Source: CAYSWK01 sp964434735 (lineage in GTDB: Archaea > Micrarchaeota > Micrarchaeia > Anstonellales > Bilamarchaeaceae). Taken from it: a stretch of 58,369 nt of DNA. The DNA lies in contig CAYSWK010000004.1 of NCBI GenBank assembly GCA_964434735.1, positions 1-58,369 on the forward strand, in the 5' to 3' direction. The translations under genes were made by a program, and so were the position numbers. The notes under the pieces are model-generated. The model was not told where the DNA came from. It ran no database searches and saw only the letters and a program-made list of their open reading frames with translations. Below are positions 8,360 to 16,313 of this stretch, in pieces. Positions within the stretch are counted from its first letter, which is position 1; each line of letters starts with the position of its first letter.

Positions 8360-9577
8360 ATGGACTTAAAATATTGTCTTTTTTTCGTATTAGGATTATT
8401 TCTTTTAGTTGCAGGATGCACCAAAGCAGAGCTTTCGGGCGCTGCCGGCGTGCCTTTGGCAAAATCGTCTTGTACTGAGACGGATAAGGGAAGAGACTAT
8501 TCAATACGCGGAGTTACAACTTCCACTGTTTCTGGAAAAACGATTCGTTCTACGGATGTGTGTTTGGATCAACGCCTTACCGAGTATTATTGTGACGGTG
8601 GAAAAACCACCTCCGAAAAGATAGTATGTCCTGAAGGAAAAACCTGCTCGAACGGTAAATGCGTTGCCGCTTTTAGTTGCGCATCGGTTTCCCACGGTGT
8701 TCGTGTTACTGATGCTTCTAGCCGTTCTACCATTAATTCTAATTCCTGTAATGACGATTATACAGTTAATACGTTTTCATGCACGGCACAAGGAACGGCC
8801 GTTTCCCAAACAAGCAGATGCCCGGAAGGCACTTTTTGTTCTACCGGAACGGTTGACGGCCGGCAAGTCGGCCAATGTGTTCGTGAGGTGGGTTGTGAAC
8901 AGTATGATTCAAGCGTTATTGTTGCCAATTATCGTACTGATGAATCACAAGGTTATTCGGATTATTGTAGTGGCGGACGTCTTATCCGTACCTTTTGTAT
9001 TGATTCCGCACCGTATTATTCCCAAAATTCAAACGATTGTCCGCAGGATCATTTTTGCCCCGAGGGCGGCAACAGATGCATTCCTGAAAATCAGGTTTCT
9101 TGCGAGCCCATTCAAGGTGAAGACGGAGCGTCTTTAGGGGTACGCATAACACGACTTTTAGACGGTTCGACTCAGGAAATACGCAGTTCTTGTATTGATT
9201 CCCAAACTATGCTTGCCTATGCGTGTGGCCAATCAGCATATGCACGCGAACAGTTTGAAGGATACTATTCGATTGCGCTTCCTTCCCGCGAAAGTCAGGA
9301 ATGCGTTGATGGGCAATTCGTTTATTCGTATTCTTGCGAGAACTTTTATGATGTTCAAGGAAATCCGACTATTACTCGCGTCGTTAAAACCAATCGTGAT
9401 GGTACACTTGAAGAGTTCCGTTCGCAATGTGTGAGCCAAAACTCAATTTCGCGAACAACCTGCATTGGTTCACACCGAATCCAAAATGAAACGGCAAGGT
9501 GCACCGTTTACGGCGGAAGGTACAACACCTGTGCAACCATTGACGGTATTGACAGGTGCATTTCACAGGTACAGTAA
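8360..9577 (+). CDS. Secreted Cys-rich lipoprotein with repeated CxxGxxC modules
   Basis: A 405-residue protein. Residues 1-20 form a signal peptide with a lipobox-like LLVAGC, so it is probably lipid-anchored outside the membrane. The rest consists of about five divergent modules of roughly 70-80 residues, each ending in a CPEGKTCSNGKC-type motif, with many paired Cys that should form disulfides. Modules of this kind occur in secreted proteins of uncultured archaea; the role is unknown, with surface structure or attachment possible. T-rich tracts follow the stop codon. Confidence 0.7.
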   Translation: MDLKYCLFFVLGLFLLVAGCTKAELSGAAGVPLAKSSCTETDKGRDYSIRGVTTSTVSGKTIRSTDVCLDQRLTEYYCDGGKTTSEKIVCPEGKTCSNGKCVAAFSCASVSHGVRVTDASSRSTINSNSCNDDYTVNTFSCTAQGTAVSQTSRCPEGTFCSTGTVDGRQVGQCVREVGCEQYDSSVIVANYRTDESQGYSDYCSGGRLIRTFCIDSAPYYSQNSNDCPQDHFCPEGGNRCIPENQVSCEPIQGEDGASLGVRITRLLDGSTQEIRSSCIDSQTMLAYACGQSAYAREQFEGYYSIALPSRESQECVDGQFVYSYSCENFYDVQGNPTITRVVKTNRDGTLEEFRSQCVSQNSISRTTCIGSHRIQNETARCTVYGGRYNTCATIDGIDRCISQVQ

Positions 9578-9596
9578 TTTTTTATTTTTCTTTTTA
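9576..9596 (+). terminator. T-rich terminator after the Cys-rich lipoprotein
   Basis: A run of T bases broken by single A and C residues begins at the stop codon, the usual archaeal termination signal. Confidence 0.5.
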
Positions 9597-9626
9597 TGCT
9601 GAGAATTAATTGTAGTATTTATTTTT

Positions 9627-9900
9627 AGTTTTTAAAGAAGTAGAATTTAATTAGAATAGGAAAATTAAAGTTGAATTTAGGTAAATAGAGTGGGGAAACA
9701 GAGTGGAGCGGCCCACAAGAGGAGCTGCTGTTCTGTTTCCCCTTCGTATATAACGAGCGGGAACAAACCAAAGACCGAAACTGGCTGCTGGAAACGATTA
9801 GCCGATCAGGAAAACTGGCTACGATCCACGGATCATTATGAGGGGGGTGTGAGGAACGGAAAATAATTTGGGGGGTTTTCCGTTCCCCACGTGTTAGTTT
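9627..9900 (+). ncRNA. Candidate structured RNA in the 9578-9923 intergenic region
   Basis: This 346-base region has no open reading frame of note, but from about 9690 it is much more GC-rich than its flanks and holds several stems: GGGGAAACAG (9692-9701) with CTGTTTCCCC (9733-9742), an inner GTGG/CCAC hairpin (9703-9716), and an 11-bp perfect stem GGAACGGAAAA (9853-9863) with TTTTCCGTTCC (9876-9886). A TATA-like TTTTTAAAG lies near 9628-9636. The strand is inferred from this promoter. I could not match it to RNase P, SRP or tRNA; an unknown ncRNA or complex regulatory region is possible. Confidence 0.4.
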
Positions 9901-9923
9901 CTCATAACGAGCATGAGGTTTTT

Positions 9924-10451
9924 TTATGACGGAAAGAAGAAAACCTTCTTTCCCACTTGCTGCTTTGCCAAGTATCCTTGGTCAACCAACCTGTTCATAC
10001 GGGCGGATGCCGCATTGGTTCCGCGATAGTTGAATTTCGCGCGAACGTCCTCTGCAGTTGCCTTCCCTTTTTCTTTTATGAAGCTGATAATCTCAAGGTC
10101 CACATCAGGGAGCAGGGGTTCAGAGGAGGGGAGGTGTGTATTGATCTCTTCCATTATAGGTGAGACTTGAACGCCCTTGCTTTGAAGTGCCTCGAGTTTA
10201 GTCAGTATGTTCTTGAGTATTCTATTGGTGTTCTCGCGTTCCTCAAGCATTTTGTACATGAGGGTACCAAGAACTACCGGGTCATTGAACTTCTCAAGGT
10301 TCTGAGTGAGTAGGTCTTTGATTTCTGTTTTGAGAGCGGAAGAACCGCTATCTTTATATATGTTTGATCCGTTGTCTGGCATATCATCGCCGGCGCACGT
10401 TTTTGGTGCGTTTTGTCTACCTTGCGGTTTTGCGTTTTTTCGCAGCCGCAT
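9924..10451 (-). CDS. Winged-helix DNA-binding protein (putative transcription regulator)
   Basis: A 175-residue protein. Residues 35-95 look like a helical coiled-coil segment (LLTQNLEKF, then MLEERENTNRILKNILTKLEAL) and residues 118-175 form a winged helix: DLEIISFIKEKGKATAEDVRAKF, a recognition-helix region GTNAASARMNRLVDQGYL, and a wing QQVGKKVFFFPS. The coiled coil probably makes a dimer. A TATA box (10501-10508) and a palindrome at 10476-10487 near the predicted transcription start hint at self-regulation. An internal ATG (residue 24) is an alternative start. Targets are unknown. Confidence 0.75.
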   Translation of the reverse strand: MRLRKNAKPQGRQNAPKTCAGDDMPDNGSNIYKDSGSSALKTEIKDLLTQNLEKFNDPVVLGTLMYKMLEERENTNRILKNILTKLEALQSKGVQVSPIMEEINTHLPSSEPLLPDVDLEIISFIKEKGKATAEDVRAKFNYRGTNAASARMNRLVDQGYLAKQQVGKKVFFFPS

Positions 10452-10475
10452 TCATCTCATGAACATATCTTGTTG

Positions 10476-10487
10476 ATATCATGATAT
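10476..10487. promoter_or_regulatory. Perfect 12-bp palindrome, possible operator
   Basis: ATATCATGATAT reads the same on both strands and is flanked by further CATGATA-type elements. It lies between the TATA box and the start codon of the winged-helix gene, close to the predicted transcription start, where a bound repressor would block initiation. Confidence 0.4.
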
Positions 10488-10500
10488 TGTCATGATAGGG

Positions 10501-10508
10501 TTTATAAA
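10501..10508 (-). promoter_or_regulatory. TATA box of the winged-helix gene
   Basis: TTTATAAA lies 50 nt before the start codon on the minus strand, predicting a start of transcription near 10475 and a short leader. Confidence 0.6.
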
Positions 10509-10656
10509 TAGATCGTTTTTTTCTCATTTTACGACGGATGTTTTTTATGATTTTTGCATGACAGGAAGCATTTTGGGTTCATTTTGACCTGTTTTTGGTG
10601 CGTTTTTTCCCTTGTTGTCATGTTCGTGTCACAGGCATTAAGACCAAAAACATCCA

Positions 10657-10664
10657 TTTTTAAA
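10657..10664 (+). promoter_or_regulatory. TATA box of the large repeat-protein gene
   Basis: TTTTTAAA lies 37 nt before the ATG at 10694, the same spacing and almost the same flanking sequence as at 4065-4072. Confidence 0.7.
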
Positions 10665-10693
10665 CACTTTTACTCTCAGTTTAGACGATACTA

Positions 10694-13600
10694 ATGGCTA
10701 AAGATTACTCTGAAATTGATGCAAAAATTTTTGCTGCGATACGAGGTTTAACTTTAGCAGCTAGTGATTTTCCCACTCTTGAAAGAATTGCCGAAGTAGT
10801 TGGTGTTACGGGGTCTACAGTTTGGTTACGCCTGAAGGATAATTTTGTTTTGGTTGCTGCACGTGAAGAGAAAGCAAAGGAAATTGCCTTGGGTTTACCT
10901 GAGTCGGATTTTATTTTGGAAACTTCAGGGTTGCGTAGTCTTCAGATGCGTGCACAAGATTCTTCTGTCGTTCAAAACGCAATCTTTGCTCGGATTGATG
11001 AAATTATTTTACGACGTTTGATTTCTTATTCGGGGTTTCCTACTTCTGTAGAACTTTCAGACGATGCTTTTTATCGGAGTCAATTAATTCAAAAGCGTAT
11101 TAATACAAATCCTACTCTTAAACGGACTCAGGAAGAAAAAGCTTTAGCATACTCAGATAAGCTCACAGATGCGGAGTTTATTCAACAAACTGCTAAAGCA
11201 GGTGGGCTTCAAACACGGGCCATTGGTCTTGAATCCGTAAAAAATAATATCTATGCTCGCATGGACCGTCTTATTCTTGCAAAAATGCAAACTTCGAAAT
11301 ATGCCCCAACGGCAAATGCGCTTTCACAAATCGAAGAATTTTACAGTTCAAAAATAATTCAGTCAAGAATCGATGCCAATCTTGCATTGAAAGAAGCTCA
11401 AGATCGGCAGGGGGTGCGTTATGTAACTGATCTTTCTGAAAATGATTTTATTGCCCAAACTGCTAAATCAAACGGTCTTCAAGCCGAAGTGAAGTTTCTT
11501 GAAAAAACGGCTCGAGTGATTGGACAAAGAATAGATCAAATAATTTTAAGAAAAATTCAGGAATGTGAGGGAATTCCATCTGCAAGTAGTCTTTCTAGAG
11601 TCCTTTCTTATAGTATTGCGACAATCCAATCGCGTATTGATGAAAATCAAGAGCTTGTTCGCGCCCAGGGATTGAAATCGTTAGCATACGTTGACGGGCT
11701 TGCAGAAATAGATTTTATTAAGCAAACTTCAGGAGATAGCGTTTTACTTCAAAGAGACGCGTATCATCTTCCAACTGTAAAACAGGCAATAGACGCACGG
11801 ATCGCAAAAATTGTTTTTGATCATATTATTTTGTTTGAAGGAGGTATTCCATATACTAATGCACTTGCACATATTCCCGGTTTTTATAGTCATCCTAAAT
11901 TACAGGCAATTATCGAGGATAATCCTATTCTTAAAGATGCCCAAGAAGCAAAAGCAATCCAATACTTGGAAGGACTATCTGAACAGGAGTTTATCAGCCA
12001 AACGGCTCGAGCAGGCGGGCTTCAGAGTGAGTTGCAACTTTTTCCCAGAGTTCAGTTAAGGCTTTACGAACGCATTGATGCAATTATTTTAAGAACAATT
12101 AATCAATTCGAAGGTATCCCTTCAGGAAATGCTCTTTCAGAAATTGATGGGTTTTATGGAACTGGACTTATTCAATCTCGTATAAATGCAAATCCTTCTA
12201 TTAGAATAGCTCAAGAAAAACGCGGAATTGAGTATGTTGAAGGTCTTTCAGAAGAAGAATGTATACTACAAACTGCTAAACTTGCAGGTCTTCAATCAGT
12301 AGTGCAAAATCTTCCAAATCTTCGGGCAAAACTTTACGAACGCATTGATGCAATTATTTTAAGAACAATTAATCAATTCGAAGGTATCCCTTCAGGAAAT
12401 GCTCTTTCAGAAATTGATGGGTTTTATGGAACTGGACTTATTCAATCTCGTATAAATGCAAATCCTTCTATTAGAATAGCTCAAGAAAAACGCGGAATTG
12501 AGTATGTTGAAGGTCTTTCAGAAGAAGAATTTATTCTTCAAACGACAAAGAACGCATGCATCCAAGTGAACGCACAAGACATTCCAAACATATTAACAAA
12601 AATCTATGAACGCATGGATTTGATTATTTTAAGAAAAATCCAGGAATTTGAAGGAATACCTTCAATAGAAAGACTTAGCAATGCCATTAGAATTGGTTCC
12701 CATATACTTCATGCTCGTATCGACTCAAATTTAGCTCTTAAGCAAGCACAATTGTCGAAAGCAATCAAATATCTTGAGACACTTTCTGATGATGAATTTA
12801 TTGAATCGACTGCCAAAACAGGGGGAACTCAAAACGACGTTCGGTTCCTTCCAGAATTAAAACCCGCGATCATTGCACGTATTGATGCAATTATTCTTAG
12901 AAAAATCCAGGAATTTGAAGGAATCCCTTCAACGAACGCACTTTCACGGATTACAGGGTTTTATACGGCTACCACTCTTCAGAGACACATTGACTCAAAT
13001 CTTACTTTAAAACAAGCTCAGGAAGATCGGGGAATTGCATATGCACAAGGACTTTCCGAAGAGGATTTTATCCAGGAAACTGCTAAAAAGGCGGGCTTGC
13101 TTGCGAGTGTAAGAATACTTTCAAGGACACAAAATGCAATACTCATACGTATTGATCAAATCATTCTAAGAAAAATCCAGGAATTCGAAGGTAGTCCAAC
13201 GTTTAATGCACTTTCAATTGAAGGATTTTATGGAAATAATTTTATTCAAGGTCGCATCGAAGCAAATCCTATCCTTTTCCAAGCATATTACGAAAAGAAG
13301 GGATTGACGTTAGATCAAGCCGTAGAACTTCAATTGGACAAAGGAGAAGGACGATCGGATGCAGTCACCGACATTCTTTCTAAACGGCTCAAGCAGCTCT
13401 TCGCATTTAGGGAAGTACTTGGGTTAGTCAAGTATTTCTCAGATGTTTTTGACCATGCAAAACAGGTCTTGGAAGTGTCCTTGTATCCTCAGCCATTAAA
13501 GCAGGCTTTGGAAATGGAAGGAAAAATTGTTCAAGCAGGTTCAGCACAATATGTTGACTTAAAGGAAGCACGCGCTGACCCAATAAAAGCAGCAAAGCAG

Positions 13601-14320
13601 GCAGATGTCGTTCTTTTGCAAGGAATCCATCGGATGACAGTTGCGCAGTTCAATGATGTGTTATTCGAAATACACAAAACTCTTCCCCCAGGAGCGGTTG
13701 TGTTTGCTACGTATTCGAACGATTATCGGTTGGCCGAGTCCGCACCCGATGCTTTGGCACAAAAAGGATTTACCTTGGACATTGAATGTTCAGGGCAACT
13801 CAAAATTCATGCACCAGAAACCGAAGTCTTGACTGATTTAGGCGTAGATCAAGACGACCTTTCACGTGTTAGAGCCAAGCTTTCAGGTTCAAGCAATGTC
13901 CTTTGTTTGTTAAGGAGTGAAGTTCTCAATCAAGAAGTAATCATTCCCGCACTTGAAAGCGTTGATTCTAGTTCTACCGGAGCTGCACGACCTGCGGTCA
14001 TAATTCCGGGAGCAACGGTGCCAGAAGGAGCAATTCCCCATATTGACGCTTCGCTTACTACGAGCTTAAGAATTGCAAGTTCTTGCGAACCATTTATTCT
14101 TACCGTTATGGATGGGGAACAACGTGTTGCGGAAATCGGATATGGTGCAAATCCAGGCACAAGGAATAGACTTGAAGTTGAAACCTGCAAAGGATACGGA
14201 AGACTTCAAAAAGAATTACGTAGACAAGCACAAGAACTTTTAAGGGACTCTTCAAAACGTGCTTCTTTTGTTAATCCAAATAGTATTGTAAAAGTTCAAC
14301 GAACGCGTTTAATTGCCTAA
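10694..14320 (+). CDS. Tandem HTH-like repeat protein, large paralogue (ten units)
   Basis: A 1208-residue protein of no family I recognise. After MAKDYSE it consists of ten units of 89-91 residues (the first ends at residue 99; later units begin at 100, 189, 279, 369, 460, 550, 640, 729 and 819). Consensus: RIDAIILRKIQEFEGIPS, then NALSRIEGFYG, then an IQSRIDANPTLKQAQ-type helix, a short linker and LSEEEFIQQTAKAGGLQ. Unit 1 (PTLERIAEVVGVTGSTVWLRL) reads as a classical helix-turn-helix. The residues at the start of the presumed recognition helix differ between units (GST, RSQ, SSK, GTG, TAT, GNN), while the framework is constant. Residues from about 860 to 1208 form the C-terminal region shared with the 4102 gene, including a methyltransferase-like half (VVLLQGIHRMTVAQFNDVL, then LPPGAVVFATYS) without a visible SAM-binding GxGxG. 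No signal peptide. Function unknown; an ordered nucleic-acid-binding array is an inference. Confidence 0.85.
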   Translation: MAKDYSEIDAKIFAAIRGLTLAASDFPTLERIAEVVGVTGSTVWLRLKDNFVLVAAREEKAKEIALGLPESDFILETSGLRSLQMRAQDSSVVQNAIFARIDEIILRRLISYSGFPTSVELSDDAFYRSQLIQKRINTNPTLKRTQEEKALAYSDKLTDAEFIQQTAKAGGLQTRAIGLESVKNNIYARMDRLILAKMQTSKYAPTANALSQIEEFYSSKIIQSRIDANLALKEAQDRQGVRYVTDLSENDFIAQTAKSNGLQAEVKFLEKTARVIGQRIDQIILRKIQECEGIPSASSLSRVLSYSIATIQSRIDENQELVRAQGLKSLAYVDGLAEIDFIKQTSGDSVLLQRDAYHLPTVKQAIDARIAKIVFDHIILFEGGIPYTNALAHIPGFYSHPKLQAIIEDNPILKDAQEAKAIQYLEGLSEQEFISQTARAGGLQSELQLFPRVQLRLYERIDAIILRTINQFEGIPSGNALSEIDGFYGTGLIQSRINANPSIRIAQEKRGIEYVEGLSEEECILQTAKLAGLQSVVQNLPNLRAKLYERIDAIILRTINQFEGIPSGNALSEIDGFYGTGLIQSRINANPSIRIAQEKRGIEYVEGLSEEEFILQTTKNACIQVNAQDIPNILTKIYERMDLIILRKIQEFEGIPSIERLSNAIRIGSHILHARIDSNLALKQAQLSKAIKYLETLSDDEFIESTAKTGGTQNDVRFLPELKPAIIARIDAIILRKIQEFEGIPSTNALSRITGFYTATTLQRHIDSNLTLKQAQEDRGIAYAQGLSEEDFIQETAKKAGLLASVRILSRTQNAILIRIDQIILRKIQEFEGSPTFNALSIEGFYGNNFIQGRIEANPILFQAYYEKKGLTLDQAVELQLDKGEGRSDAVTDILSKRLKQLFAFREVLGLVKYFSDVFDHAKQVLEVSLYPQPLKQALEMEGKIVQAGSAQYVDLKEARADPIKAAKQADVVLLQGIHRMTVAQFNDVLFEIHKTLPPGAVVFATYSNDYRLAESAPDALAQKGFTLDIECSGQLKIHAPETEVLTDLGVDQDDLSRVRAKLSGSSNVLCLLRSEVLNQEVIIPALESVDSSSTGAARPAVIIPGATVPEGAIPHIDASLTTSLRIASSCEPFILTVMDGEQRVAEIGYGANPGTRNRLEVETCKGYGRLQKELRRQAQELLRDSSKRASFVNPNSIVKVQRTRLIA
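12062..12530 (+). repeat. Recently duplicated repeat units (199 bp identical, 270-bp offset)
   Basis: Bases 12062-12260 are identical to 12332-12530. The offset of 270 bases equals one 90-codon unit, so units 6 and 7 of the repeat protein result from a recent in-frame duplication, diverging only in the second half of the unit. Confidence 0.95.
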
Positions 14321-14358
14321 TCCGCTTCTTTATATTCTTTTTCCTCTTAACAAAAAAT

Positions 14359-14949
14359 ATGACAAGACAAAAGTCATTTCTTTTTGTTCCCAAAGCGGCT
14401 CCGGAATCGTTTGATGTTGCGTCCTCCATCCTTTCTGCGTTCCAAAAAAGGGATTCAAGGAAATTAAGAAAACTCAATGACGACTTGGTAAAAGAGGCAG
14501 TCATTCATTTTACGAAGGTAATGTACGAATATGCCGTTTTATCATACGTGCTTTCAAAAATCCTTTCAAAGCCACGATTTCTTACGCCTCAATACGCACA
14601 TACTATTGATAATATTTCCAGGCGTTTAAACGCACTTTCAAGAAGCAGGGATGCCGATGAACGAACAGCATTGATTCGGATAAAGGAGGTAAAATCCGCA
14701 ATCCATGATCTTGAACGCCGTGACGAACGGTTTGTTTTGGACCTCATGACCAAGGGAAACCTCAAAGTTGCAGCAACATTGTACGCAAAAGGCGTTTCAT
14801 TAGGAACTGCCTCAGAAATGACCGGAATCAACAAGCAGGAAATACTTGATTATGCAGGAAAAACGATGATGTTTGACCGGATAAAAGAGGAGAAAACTCT
14901 TGAGGATCGCATGAAGATCGTCAGACGTCTTACCGAGGTGTCTGCATGA
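14359..14949 (+). CDS. Conserved helical protein, partner of a PIN-domain protein
   Basis: A 196-residue, almost entirely helical, charged protein. Near residues 138-165 it reads LYAKGVSLGTASEMTGINKQEILDYAG, close in pattern to the HTH-like core of the UPF0175/VapB-type antitoxins (GKISLGxAAELLGISxxE). The ATGA overlap with the next gene couples translation of the two. This suggests an antitoxin-like or regulatory partner for the PIN protein, but it is longer than usual antitoxins and may be a cellular RNA-processing factor instead. Confidence 0.55.
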   Translation: MTRQKSFLFVPKAAPESFDVASSILSAFQKRDSRKLRKLNDDLVKEAVIHFTKVMYEYAVLSYVLSKILSKPRFLTPQYAHTIDNISRRLNALSRSRDADERTALIRIKEVKSAIHDLERRDERFVLDLMTKGNLKVAATLYAKGVSLGTASEMTGINKQEILDYAGKTMMFDRIKEEKTLEDRMKIVRRLTEVSA

Positions 14950-15626
14950 AAAAAGAAATAATTTGTGATTCGAGTTCATTGATCTCAATAACCGATACGG
15001 GCCTTGACAGTTCACTTGAGTTTTTGTCCAAGGAGTTTGGAATCAGGTTCACCGTTCCCTCATCGGTAAAATGGGAAATGATTACTCGGCCTCTTGAAAG
15101 CGACCTTAAACAGTATGCTTTTTCCGCATGGAAAATTCAGTATCTTATTGATTCAGGAGTACTTAAGACCCACGATCCTATTCCTGAATCGCAGATCGAG
15201 CAGATTCTTTCCTTTGCAAATAATCTCTTTTATGTACGAGGTAAACCTCTTACACTCATTCACCGCGGTGAAGCAGAGATGCTTGCTCTTGCCCATGCGC
15301 AAGGCGTAAAACGAATTCTTGTTGATGAACGAACTACTAGAATTCTTATTGAAGCGCCTTTTCGTATGAAGGAGCACATGCAGCAGGAATTTGCTGTTAA
15401 CGTTATGGTCAATAAGTCAAATCTTGAGGACTTTGCGGAGTTTTTTAAGGATGTTGAAATTACTCGTTCAAGCGAATTCGTCATTTTGGCATACGAATAC
15501 GGATACTTTGATAAATTCGGTATCAACAAGCAAAAAGCCCTTGAAGGTGCACTATACAAATTGAAGTATTCAGGTTGCAGCATCGGATTTGATGAAATTT
15601 CACAGTTTGTAAAAGGTTTGAAATGA
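14946..15626 (+). CDS. PIN-domain ribonuclease-like protein
   Basis: A 226-residue protein. Acidic residues in the PIN arrangement are visible: D8 in ICDSSSLISI, E109/E111 in HRGEAEMLALAHAQG and D127 in RILVDERTTR; this resembles the VapC/DUF3368 branch of metal-dependent RNases. The C-terminal 70 residues form an extra domain not seen in simple VapC toxins. It overlaps the upstream gene by four bases and is followed directly by the XPF gene, so the three are probably co-transcribed. Toxin versus housekeeping RNase cannot be decided here. Confidence 0.7.
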   Translation: MKKEIICDSSSLISITDTGLDSSLEFLSKEFGIRFTVPSSVKWEMITRPLESDLKQYAFSAWKIQYLIDSGVLKTHDPIPESQIEQILSFANNLFYVRGKPLTLIHRGEAEMLALAHAQGVKRILVDERTTRILIEAPFRMKEHMQQEFAVNVMVNKSNLEDFAEFFKDVEITRSSEFVILAYEYGYFDKFGINKQKALEGALYKLKYSGCSIGFDEISQFVKGLK

Positions 15627-16280
15627 ATGCCCCCACTTATCGTGCGGGATACGCGTGAAGATCCCGCCTTCGACTCTTTTTTTTCATTTCATGGTGCCCA
15701 AATCGAAGTAAAACAGCTTCTTATCGGAGATTTTATCTGTTCAGAAAAATTGGTTGTTGAACGCAAGACCCGTGAGGATTTTGAAAGCTCCATTGTAGAC
15801 GGAAGGCTTTTCTCGCAAGTGCCTGACCTTCTTGCAAGCTACCAACGAGTGGTTTTGGTCGTTGAAGGTGAATTAAACGCAGACCGAATTCACAAGAACG
15901 CACTTTTAGGGGCATATGCGACCCTTGTTTCCGATTTTGGTGTGGCGCTTTTTTTCACCCGCAATAAGGAAAAAACCGCAGAGCTTATTTTTCACCTTGC
16001 ACACCATGAGCAAGTATCAAAAAAACGGCCCATGGGCATTTTTGCAAAACGAAAAACAAACACGCCGTCAGAGACGCTTCGTGCAGTAATCGAGACTCTT
16101 CCATTGATGGGCCCAGGTTATTCAAAAAAGCTTCTTGCGCATTTTAAATCGCTTGCAGCAATTGCAGAAGCGTCAGAAGAATCATTGTGCGAGGTAATCG
16201 GCCCCAAGCGGGCAAAGATCGTTCGAAATATGTTTGTATATTCCTATTCTGATTCAGACGATGAAGTACAAAAAATCTGA
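15627..16280 (+). CDS. xpf: XPF/ERCC4-family structure-specific endonuclease
   Basis: A 217-residue protein of the short archaeal XPF type (no helicase). The ERCC4 nuclease domain shows D8 in VRDTRED, GDF at 34-36 and VERKTREDF at 44-52, the metal-binding catalytic motif. Residues 150-205 form a tandem helix-hairpin-helix (LPLMGPGYSKKLLAHF, VIGPKRAKIV) for binding branched DNA. Acts on 3'-flap and fork structures in repair. The start ATG follows the PIN gene's stop directly. The acidic tail SDSDDEVQKI is not a clear PCNA-binding box. Confidence 0.9.
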   Translation: MPPLIVRDTREDPAFDSFFSFHGAQIEVKQLLIGDFICSEKLVVERKTREDFESSIVDGRLFSQVPDLLASYQRVVLVVEGELNADRIHKNALLGAYATLVSDFGVALFFTRNKEKTAELIFHLAHHEQVSKKRPMGIFAKRKTNTPSETLRAVIETLPLMGPGYSKKLLAHFKSLAAIAEASEESLCEVIGPKRAKIVRNMFVYSYSDSDDEVQKI

Positions 16281-16313
16281 TATGCATTTTAATGTTGCGT
16301 GAAAAATCATCCC

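Noticed and set aside
9680..9900. RNase P RNA or SRP RNA
   Set aside because: The conserved regions of RNase P RNA (GAGGAAAGTC and ACAGAA type) and the SRP helix-8 motif were not found on either strand.
10991..13280. CRISPR or other non-coding direct-repeat array
   Set aside because: The repeats keep one open reading frame, have a 90-codon pitch and conserve protein sequence more than DNA.
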